A stretch of DNA of 64,000 nucleotides from Simmondsia chinensis (Eukaryota > Streptophyta > Magnoliopsida > Caryophyllales > Simmondsiaceae), in assembly GCA_018398585.1 (NCBI GenBank), contig JAGTTD010000010.1:2559501-2623500 (forward strand), given 5' to 3'. Position 1 is the stretch's first letter; each line of letters starts with the position of its first letter. The notes below the pieces were generated by a model. The model searched no databases. It was not told where the DNA came from and saw nothing but the letters and a program-made list of their open reading frames with translations. The position numbers were made by a program, and so were the translations under genes. Shown here in pieces: positions 55,428 to 64,000 of this stretch.

Positions 55428-57971
55428 CCCTCAAGTTGGAGCATGCAAGTTGACAATGCCCAACTTGTGAAGAAAGATTGAAAACGAGGATAACCCGAGT
55501 GCTTTTGTAAACATATCCGCCACTTGACTCGAAGACCGAACAAAAGATGTGGAAATTTCCTTTGCTAACAATTTCTCTCGAACGAAGTGGCAATCAATTT
55601 CTATGTGTTTCGTTCTCTCATGAAACACAGGATTGGAGGCAATATGAAGTGTTGCCTGATTATCACAAAACAAGATGGCAGGTTGATCAGTGCCAACTTG
55701 CAAATCACGAAGTATGCACCTCAACCACACTAACTCACTAGTAACTGTAGCCATGGCCCTATACTCTGCTTCAGCGGAAGAACGAGAAACGACGGATTGT
55801 TTCTTAGAACGCCATGAGAGAGGAGAATTCCCCAAAAATGTAACAAAACTTGTAGTGGAACGTCTAGAAGTCGGGCAACCTGCCCAGTCAGAATCACAAT
55901 AAGCACGAAGAGACAAATCACATGCACGTGGTAGAAAAATACCCTGACTTGGTGTCCCTTTAATGTAGCGAAGGACACGATAGGCGCCTTCTAAATGCGG
56001 TTCCCGCGGATCATGCATAAATTTACTAAGAATTTTAACGGCATAACATATGTCAGGACGAGTGATGGTCAGGTAGAGAAGTCTTCGTACTATTCAACGA
56101 TACTGTCCCGGATCTTCTACACGGTCCCCTTCCCCATCAACTAGTCGATGGTTTTGGACTATAGGGGTGGAAGCAGGTTTAGCTCCTAAAAGACCTGTTT
56201 CACTTAAAATGTCAAGCACATATTTTCTTTGATTTAAAACAATTCCATCCTTCGTACGTGCAACCTCTATCCCAAGAAAATATTTAACTGGGCCTAAGTT
56301 CTTAATCCCAAACTGCTTATCAAGTGAAGCCTTGACCTCCTCTATGTGACTTAGGTTATTTCCAGTTACGATCACATCATCAACATATACCAGTATACTA
56401 GTAAAAACTGACTCATGAGTATTTGTAAACAAAGAATAATCTGACTTTGACTGCACGAAACCCATGCCAACCAAAAAGGAAACAAACTTCTGGTTTCAGT
56501 TACGAGAAGCCTGTTTAAGTCCGTAAAGAGACTTACGCAAACGACAAACTTTACCCTTATGTTGCTTCTCAAACCCTTGAGGAAGTTTCATATAAACTTC
56601 TTCATCTAAGTCACCATGCAAGAAGGCATTATTAACATCCAACTGATGCACAATCGAATCCCTAGCGGCTGCAACTGCAAGAACACATCTAACTGTGACA
56701 AGTTTAGCGATAGGGGCAAAAGTGTCATGATAATCGATGCCTTCGATCTGAGTGTATCCTTTGGCAACCAAACGTGCCTTGTAGCGCTCAATGGTACCGT
56801 CCGACTTATATTTTATTTTGTAGACCCACTTGGAGTCTATGGCTCGTTTCCCGGGCAGTAATTCTTCCAATGTCCACGTCCTATTCTGTTCAAGTGCTGA
56901 AATTTCTTTCTCCATTGCATCTCTCCAATGTTTATGACCTATAGCTTGAGAAAAATGTCATGGCTCATCACCCGAAGTGATGGCTTTAAGCAAAGACGAG
57001 TGAGAGTTAGAAAATCGTGCATTAGACACAAAATTTGACAAGGGGTAAACCATACCTGAGTCAACTGAAGGAGCGGTAGCAAGAGAATGGGCTATAGAAG
57101 AAGGAACATCCACAATAAAATCTTGATACTTAGCTGGCATTGAGCGAACCCGACTTGGTCTACCCGAACTACCCGGTGCAGCAGCACCCTGGGGTCTGTC
57201 AGACCCCTGTTCTGGTGCTGCAGCACCAGTGTCTGTCGGTGGTACTACCACCGACAGATCTGGCAGCTCCGGTGGTGGTTCGGTCACCACCGGTTCTTCT
57301 TGTACACGAGTCCTCCCGTGATCTTTATCATCCACATAACGTATTAGATCAATTTCGTTATCATCATTTCCTTTCCCTTGCTTTTTAAGATAAGGAAACT
57401 TATTCTCATAAAAAATGACATCACATGAAACCAATATTTTCTTGTTGTCTAAATCAAAAACCTTGTACCCTTTCTTCACATGTGGATACCCGATGAAAAT
57501 ACACTTATTTGCAAGATAACCGAATTTATCCTTGCTACGATCTTTATGATGAACATAGCATAAGGAACCAAAAACACGTAAATGACCAAAAGAAGGAGCT
57601 TTTCCGAGTAGTACCTCATAAGGAGTCCGATCCCCTAGACGTTATGTGGGCATGAGATTGATCAAGTAGGCTGCTGTGAGGACACACTCTCCCCAAAAAT
57701 GGATAGGAAGACCTGCTTCAAAACGAAGTGCTCGAGCCACCTCAAGGAGGTGCCTATGTTTCCTTTCAACTACCCCATTCCGTTGAGGAGTATCACTGTA
57801 CGAGTTTTGTACTTGGATTCCTTTTCCTGCATAAAAATCGAGCAAAGGACCAAAAAGGAATTCCACATCGTTATCACTCCTTACTTGTTTCACACACTTG
57901 TTGTACTGAGTTTGTACAACTTGGCAAAAACCCATTAATATTCTATGAGATTGCGACTTATCTCTCATCAA
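55428..57971 (-). pseudogene. Copia pol: integrase 3' part, reverse transcriptase, RNase H
   Basis: Successive minus-strand frames give the integrase core end (QVRSDNDVEFLFG, NGVVERKHRHLLEVARALRF), the C-terminal integrase linker, RT ([31 protein letters not shown], then the catalytic YVDDVIVTGN) and RNase H (YCDSDWAGCPTSRRSTTSF, SSAEAEYRAM) to the end NLHAPT at about 55431. Breaks include a TAA at about 57641, a TGA in place of a Trp codon near 56496, and a shift near 56090-56020. Confidence 0.9.
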
Positions 57972-57977
57972 ATAAAC

Positions 57978-58186
57978 TCATGTGCATCTGCTATAATCAT
58001 CAACTATGGTGAGAAAAAAACGAACACCAGTCATGGACACGGTACGGTACGGACCCCAAATGTCACAATGAATTAACTCAAAACATCTTGTAGTTTTGCT
58101 AACAGAAACACGAAAAGGTAAACGAGTTTGTTTTGCCCGATGGCAAGAATCACAAATTGCATCAGTAGAAGTACCAAAATCCAAAT
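57978..58186 (-). pseudogene. Copia integrase zinc-binding and core start
   Basis: The frame shows CDSCHRAKQTRLPF (zinc-binding domain end), LIHCDIWGPY and FLTIVDDYSRCT (first catalytic Asp region). It is cut from the upstream part by the MULE at 58196-59012 and from the downstream part by a stop near 57975. Confidence 0.85.
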
Positions 58187-58195
58187 TCAAAAAAT

Positions 58196-59012
58196 GAGTC
58201 GGTTCCTAAAATAATGCTGAAAAATAAAAAAAATAAAAAAAATAATGCTAAAAAATAAATATTTACCAATCTACTGTTGAACCGCGTTCAAAAAACGCGG
58301 TTATATGTAAAAATAACCGCATCAAGAACAAAAAATTATATAAAGCATAAACCGCGTTTAGAAAAAGCGGTTTACTATCATATCAACCGCGTTTAGTAAA
58401 CGCGGTTATGATGCTTTATGAGTAAAATAATATAAATAACAAACTAGTAGATATATATAAATAACGAACTACTATATAAAAAATAATATAAATAAACCAT
58501 AAATAAATGTTCAAAAAAATGAAACATAAATAAATATTACCGTCATATATTTCACTGCTACTAGCTGCTAACCGAGTCTCGTGCCCCTTTTTCATCTTGC
58601 ATGTCAATACATTATGACATTTTCTCTTACAGAACCCACGTGTGACCCTTCGTGTATAATTATTTCATCCATTTCATTTTGAATTCGTTTCGAGCGTGGG
58701 CGTCCTTGACTTCAAGACTTGGCCTTTACAATTATATGAACCGCGTCTTTAAGACGCGTTTTAATCACATATGAACCGCGTCTTAAAGACGTGGTTTAGC
58801 TTCAAATGAACAGCGAACGCGATTTATGTTCACATGAAACGCGTCTTTAAGACGCGTTTTATAACTAGAAAAAATATTTTTCCATTAATTCGGTTATTTT
58901 TGGAGTGAACCGCGTTTTCTAAACGCGGTTCAACAGTAGATTGGTAATTATTTATTTTTTGGCATTATTTTTTATTTTTTTTATTTTTCAGCATTATTTT
59001 GGAAACCGACTC
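58196..59012 (-). mobile_element. MULE deletion derivative inside copia pol
   Basis: 817 bp with inverted ends of about 100 bp starting GAGTCGGTTTCC/GAGTCGGTTCCT and an exact 9-bp target duplication TCAAAAAAT (58187-58195, 59013-59021), the size made by Mutator-like elements. On the minus strand, the middle encodes a remnant of a MULE transposase C-terminus: GRPRSKRIQNEMDE, then in another frame GFCKRKCHNVLTC, a zinc-knuckle pattern whose first Cys is now Arg. On both sides lie seven to eight palindromes of the form AACCGCGTTTN(0-5)AAACGCGGTT or AACCGCGTCTTTAAGACGCG. Confidence 0.9.
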
Positions 59013-59021
59013 TCAAAAAAT

Positions 59022-59241
59022 TCGACAATTTATTAAATGGGACATGCCCCATTCTTCGATGCCAAATCAAATACTCTTCTTCCGAACTCCTCACGTGTGT
59101 AACCTTAGGAGCAACCGGTCCCTCCAAAATGTATAGCCCATCTCGCTGTCTACCCACTCCAATCAGCTTCCTTAATAGTAGGTCCTGTATCACACAAAAA
59201 TTTGAATAAAAGGTCAATGCACAATTCCTATCTCTAGTCAA
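59022..59241 (-). pseudogene. Copia pre-integrase segment
   Basis: Encodes the GAG-pre-integrase region (DGLYILEG, then LIWHRRMGHVPFNKLSNF) and stops being copia at the MULE border. Confidence 0.88.
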
Positions 59242-59265
59242 CTTGCTAACTGAAAGAAGATTGCA

Positions 59266-60599
59266 CTAGAATCCGGGAATACACAAAACATTATCGAGCG
59301 TGAGACCGCTAGAAATGGTGGCACGCCGTAAATGGGAGACTGACAATGAATTCCCATTCGGAAGTCTGACTGGCTTGATTTTAGTGTTAACTTGGACATT
59401 ATATAACACAAAATCTGAGCAAACCATGTGGTCGGAAGCACCCGTATCAATAATCCAAACGGTATTAAACAAAACCTGACCTGACATGTTAACACAAGGT
59501 GAACTTTCCTCTGCACTAAGTAAAGACAACAACTGCTGATATTGAGATGCCGTCAACCCAACAACGGGGCTGTCGTTCGGCTGTGGTGGCGCGCCACCAG
59601 TCGCTGCCGGCAGCAGCAGGGGCTGCTGGTGGTGTGCTGTCAACTGCGCAGCAACTACAGTGGTTGCTGTTGCTCGGTTTTGTCCACGACTCTTCCATCC
59701 GGCCGGATATCCTATGAGCTCGAAGCAACGTTCTTTAGTGTGTCCCTGTCTTTTGCAATGAGAACAAGAAAACCGATTATTCCGCTTAGTGATTTGCCCG
59801 TTAGAATTGGGCAAATCCCCACCAGTGGTACCAAAATTCCCTTTGACTACGAGAGCCGTAGCGTCCGGGACAACAATATTACCCGAAGCAACACTCTGTT
59901 GCTTCTCCTCCTGACATAAAGTGGCATATGCATTGGACACATTTGGAAGTGGTTTGGTATTCATGAGTTGAGATCTAATGGTAGAAAAGGAGGGATCTAA
60001 TCCATTAACAAATTGAGCAACCTCTCCATGTCCCTTATGGCCGCAAAAGCTTGTCCCGAACCACAAGTACACGGGGGAATTGCTACAAGTGTGTAAAGCT
60101 CGTCCCACAAGGACCTTAGTTTAGTGAAATAGTCAAACATTGACATATTATCTTGTTTTAAGTGCGAAATCTCACGCTTAATTTCATAAACCCGTGGTAC
60201 ATTTCCATGGGAAAAACGTTCATTCAAGTTTAGCCAAACGTCACGCGCAGATTCAAAATACGCAATACTTGCATTGATTTCTTTCAAAACCGAATTACAT
60301 AACCAAGAAAAAACCATGGAGTCACAGGCACTCCAATTTTCAAAATCCAGAGAATCTTCTTCCGGTTTCTTAATACTACCATCTAGAAAACCAATTTTAC
60401 GTTTGGCCCTAAAGACCTTAAAAATAGAGCGCCTCCACGTCGGGAAATTTGGGCCAGTTAAAATATCTTGCACAAAAACAAGCCCCGGATGATCCGAGGG
60501 GTGACGATAATAAGGTGAGTTCACATCAGGAACTCCCCCTGATACAAGAACTGACGCAACGGTTTGGTTAGAAACTTCACTTGAATTTTCGTTATTCAT
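59266..60599 (-). pseudogene. Copia gag and protease
   Basis: The gag ATG is at 60599-60597 (MNNENSSEV). It has the copia gag domain (FPTWRRSIFKVFRAKRKIGF, YEIKREISHLKQDNMSMFDY), a frameshift near 60015, then RSQLMNTKPLPNVSNAYATL, a zinc knuckle CSHCKRQGHTKERC (about 59727-59768) and the protease site IIDTGASDHMV (about 59430-59460). The frame stops at about 59266 before the next pol segment. Confidence 0.9.
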
Positions 60600-60737
60600 T
60601 TTAAGATGCGTAAAATAACACAAATAAAACAAATAACATGAAAACGCCTTACAATGATGCGCAGCAAGGAAATGGGCCGGCAATTCGGGTGAGGCAACAA
60701 CACGAGCGGCAAAATTGATCTAAACGCCCTGATACCA

Positions 60738-61095
60738 TGTAAAAACTTGACAAACAAATAAACAACAATGAACACTAAGAAGAGGAGGAAAATTTGAATG
60801 AATTCCATTGAAAATAATCTTAGCCTATTTATAAGTACATCAAAGAAGATGAAAGGATGCAAAGAATCCTAGGCTAATTACACTAGGAAATAACATTGAA
60901 AGCAAAAATTAAAACAAAATTGAAGAGCCCATTGATGGGGGGGTGGCCGGTTACACCATTCAAAAGAGAGGAGGAAATGCCCTATTAACTACCCTAAATT
61001 TAATTCTAGATCTAATTCTAGATCTAAATTAAATTTAAAGTATTTACATTAACACAAATACAAAATACACATGTATATGTAGTATATTTTCAACA
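60738..61095 (-). repeat. 5' LTR of the copia element
   Basis: 358 bp; longer than its partner mainly by a duplicated AATTCTAGATCT unit at about 61012-61030. Adjacent PBS at 60720-60737. Confidence 0.93.
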
Positions 61096-61100
61096 GAAGG

Positions 61101-62581
61101 AACCACCCATCCACAAGTTGCGCCTGAAGCTGAGAATTGGGTCCAACCAATCAGTCCATACCTTTAAATTAAAAATGAGCAGCACACTCAAGATACGTAT
61201 CAGACAACTACTCCCTCTAGCTCGAGGTTTTAATCTTTTCATTATAGCTTCTTTGTTGATTTCGATTGTTCTAATAATTAAATCTGCACAGAAACCAATA
61301 AAACAAGACTAAGCCTAGTTTCGAATGGGGGAAACATATTTGAGCTCTTATTAGTTGCCAGAATACAAGAAATAGAAATTGCTTAACAATTTTTAATTTT
61401 TTCAAAACGTAGGAAGCAACATACATAGATAAGTTCTAATTCTTGTAACATGCTTGAATACACAGCACGAAACAAGAAGCAAGTGCCTGTAGTTTCCAGG
61501 AAGCTTGAATTCTTCAATTTTAGGGAAGAGAAAGAATAAAGAAATGCAAAGGGGATTATTTATTAATCTTACTTAAATATTGATGTCCTAATCAGCTTAA
61601 TATATAAACAGTTCTTTGATTCAAAACTGTATATGGCCCAGCTTTTCTTTCGGTCTATTTTTTTCTACTTGTTCATGGTTGCGAGAATTTTGAGTCTCTT
61701 CTGGTCTGTTTCGCTTAATATTTATGTTAATCTTTACACTTTTTAATTATCTCTTAATATTTTAATTATCTTTTAGTATTTTACTTAAGACTAAATAACT
61801 ACTCTTATAAAAGTCAAGAAGAACCTAGGTTGAATCATTCAATTTTTCATATTTTTACTTTCTATTTTAAGCCTCTTTATTGAGTTGTAAGAATTGAGCA
61901 TTTATTTTTCTCTTTTCTTTTATTAGTGATCAATAAAATAAAAAAAAAACCGTTGTACCTTCCCATTTTTATAAATCTTCTACTACAAGCTTCATCAAAA
62001 AGTATACATAATGGTCTATGAATTAATAAACAATGACTCAAATATCTTTTCTGTATGACTTGACTTGGCTGTAGGGTTTAGAAAGAGACATCTTTTGCAG
62101 CTGGTTTGATTGTTCATCCTGCAAATTACAAATGAAGTTACCAGGAAAGCCTAGACATTTAATTCAAGAGTAAGTAAAATGGAATGCTGGCTGACAGTAT
62201 AATTTCTCTAACCTTATTGAAGTATAGAATCATTCTTAAATTTTTAAGTATGTGGAACAGTTAATTTTTTGATATAGTATTAGAGCCATTAATCGAGAAG
62301 TCGTTAACGGTCTCCACTCATAATAATTTCAACACGAGATATGAGGCAAGTCTGCACACTATCCATACTTTGAGTCCGAAAGGGCAGTCACTTGAGAATA
62401 TTTAGAGTGTAAAACCAGTCATGTGTCTCTACACCTAAGCTTAAAATGAGTTTAAAATTCATCTAGGAGACTTAAAAACCGAGTTCACAAGATGAGGGCT
62501 CAATGAGTAAATACCAAGTGCACAGTAATGGTCATTAAAGAAATTGCCAGTGAAGTTTCCGGGAAGCCTGAAGTATCTGAT
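61101..62581. other. Intergenic, no gene; short duplicated phrases
   Basis: The unit TTTCCAGGAAGCTTGAATTC followed by GGGAAGAGAAAG (61490-61540) has relatives at 62135-62170 and 62555-62586. A tRNA-SINE-like piece with GTATTAGAGCC lies at about 62268-62420. The frame at 61118-61312 is not recognised. Confidence 0.45.
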
Positions 62582-62586
62582 TCAAG

Positions 62587-63154
62587 TGCCACAACCCAAG
62601 GGTTAGTGACGGGGATATTCACGAACCTAGGCTCGTGATGGTGAAATAAAGGTTAGATGAGGAAGAGAAATAGACTTAAGATGAGAAATGAGAAGAAATT
62701 AGAGATGAAGTTAGAGAAAAGAAGAGAAGGAATTAGGAAGAAGAAGAGAGTTTAGAAGATAGAAATGAAGGGAAGAGGATAAAGAAGTTAGAAGTAGAAG
62801 TTAGAGAATAGAGGAAGAGGAGGGGACAGTTGGAGTAGAGAGAGGGAAATGGTTTTTTGAATTTTTTGCTTCATTTTTTTCCATGGCAAAATACAACAAG
62901 CATTACAAGGTATTTATAGACTTTTGGGGCCAAGACATCCAACCACCCCTATTCCTTAGACCCTATTTTAATTAATACAATTACATCATTACAAACTTAA
63001 GTTACCTTTTCCCTCCTAAACCGGCTCCCTCCAATTCCTAATTTCAAATTTTAAACTAATTTAACTTAACTAATTTTTACAATTTTACATTACATAATCG
63101 TTACAAAAAACCAAACGCAAGAAAATAGCTGTTCGACTTCCTCGGGTCGTGACA
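62587..63154. mobile_element. Solo LTR
   Basis: 568 bp with inverted ends TGCCACAACCCAAGG and CCTCGGGTCGTGACA and exact 5-bp duplication TCAAG (62582-62586, 63155-63159). The interior has long purine-rich (GAAGAGAAG-type) sequence in its left half. No internal region or second LTR is in the window. Confidence 0.85.
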
Positions 63155-63214
63155 TCAAGGGAAGAGAAAGCATTAAGGATTGCTAGGAAATGATTCTAAT
63201 CCTACTTTTGGATT

Positions 63215-64000
63215 TATACAATATACTTCACAACCTTCTATTACTTGTGAGATCTATTGATTGATCGATTGTGTTGATTGAATTTCAGCATGAGAATCAT
63301 TTGGTTCCCATCAAACTCTATATATAGAGGTGGCAAAATTATATTACGAACCAAGCACTGAAATCATCTCTCCCTTTCAATCTTTCTCTCTTTTCTTTTA
63401 ATTTTAGTATTTTACAGCTTTATTGTAGTTCCAATAAATTTTCTATTATAGATCATATCACAATCAGACAGCAAACCAATCAACAGTTAATCATTCAATT
63501 ACTCAACAACGCCCATGCAATTCAACTCAGAAACCAAAGATGAATCCAAAACCGAAACTAACAGCGAAGAATCACAGCATTTAGGTGGGATGGATCAATG
63601 GGGGCATCGAGCAACGATGATAGATAATATTAGTCTTAAAAGCGGGTGATAATTGTGGGCAAGTTATGATGTTTAGTGGGTTGCCTTGTTGGTAGAGGTA
63701 GACTAAAGTGGCGGCAAAACTACGGTAGACGATGGATGTGGACAAGTGAGATGAAATTATAAAGGTGGCAAATCATGTTGCTGGCCACACTATTCGGTGC
63801 TGATGGGAGTGCACTATATGGTGGTAGCGGTTTATAATAGTGATTCATGATAGATGAAGTGGTTGCTATGGGCAAAGGGCAGTGATGAGTTATAACAGTT
63901 AGGAGTTAAATCATAATAATGACTAGTCATAATGGTGGAAGGTGATGAATGCAGCCATCCATTGTAGAAGATTTAGGCCGAACATAGTCTTTTGGAAACA
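63215..64000 (-). repeat. Third partial copy of the AP-1 sigma upstream region
   Basis: 63215-63590 is colinear with 31600-32295 without the solo LTR. After ACAGCATTT it jumps to sequence colinear with 33380-33860, so the part holding exon 1 and the promoter is deleted. No gene is present. Confidence 0.75.

Larger units (their letters stand above)
55079..61095 (-). mobile_element. Ty1/copia LTR retrotransposon
   Basis: 6.0-kb element with LTRs at both ends, TG..CA termini and an exact 5-bp target duplication GAAGG (55074-55078, 61096-61100). The primer-binding site next to the 5' LTR reads, on the minus strand, TGGTATCAGGGCG, matching the initiator-Met tRNA type; a polypurine tract AACTTGAGGGGGAG abuts the 3' LTR. 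Order gag, protease, integrase, RT, RNase H is that of Ty1/copia. The LTRs differ by about eight substitutions plus small indels, so the insertion is fairly young. Frameshifts, stops and a MULE insertion make the copy non-coding. Confidence 0.95.

Noticed and set aside
59542..59919. Antisense frame over copia gag/protease
   Set aside because: Shadow of the real minus-strand coding sequence.
1..64000. CRISPR arrays, bacterial operons, phage or plasmid features
   Set aside because: No regular direct repeats with unique spacers; all genes and repeats are of plant nuclear type.

Overview
The window is nuclear DNA from a flowering plant, most likely a eudicot. It holds intron-containing plant genes (an AP-1 adaptor sigma subunit with seven coding exons, an At4g14100-type secreted protein), CC-NBS-LRR disease-resistance genes, a relic of obtusifoliol demethylase (CYP51), and a dense load of plant retroelements (RTE and L1 LINEs, Ty1/copia, solo LTRs, MULE and other terminal-inverted-repeat elements, SINEs). 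The species cannot be fixed from the sequence alone.

Layout. 1-3300 is AT-rich repeat: an RTE tail at the left edge, then fold-back and long-inverted-repeat elements. 3302-6847 is an intact CC-NBS-LRR gene (CNL1). Its downstream region (about 6690-9640) is duplicated behind a second intact CNL (CNL2, 17284-20673; copy at 20690-23530). Between them lie a truncated CNL start (10242-10503), a copied piece of the AP-1 sigma gene carrying one exon (10738-12520), and an L1-type LINE with ORF1 but no ORF2 (13320-15130). 23757-32461 is the AP-1 sigma gene on the minus strand, with a 5-kb first intron. 35552-36010 is a broken CYP51 first exon. 37116-38897 is the two-exon At4g14100-like gene (minus). 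39117-41430 is a 5'-truncated RTE LINE with three in-frame stops, lying inside a palindromic inverted-repeat element. 46568-49904 is a third CNL (minus) that has lost its ATG, carries four frameshifts and has an RTE fragment next to its 5' end. 55079-61095 is a nearly complete Ty1/copia element (minus) with a matching 5-bp target duplication, and a Mutator-like (MULE) deletion derivative sits inside its pol region. The right end (61100-64000) repeats pieces of the AP-1 sigma upstream region and contains another solo LTR.

The most striking system is a SINE family. At least ten full-length copies (219-256 bp) each join a 5S-rRNA-like head to a tail that matches the 3' end of the RTE LINEs in the same window. 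Most copies have clear target-site duplications, several of them 16-19 bp. The sequence therefore shows both partners of a probable parasite-host retrotransposition pair: a SINE transcribed from a 5S-type promoter and an RTE LINE whose 3' end it has borrowed. Two SINE subfamilies can be told apart by head and tail. Copies lie in introns of both housekeeping-type genes, one ending 33 nt from a splice acceptor.

The CNL cluster has grown by segmental duplication with flanking sequence. Two members look functional; one N-terminal fragment and one full-length member are pseudogenes. The AP-1 sigma upstream region exists in three partial copies, so duplication has also spread promoter-like sequence without its gene.
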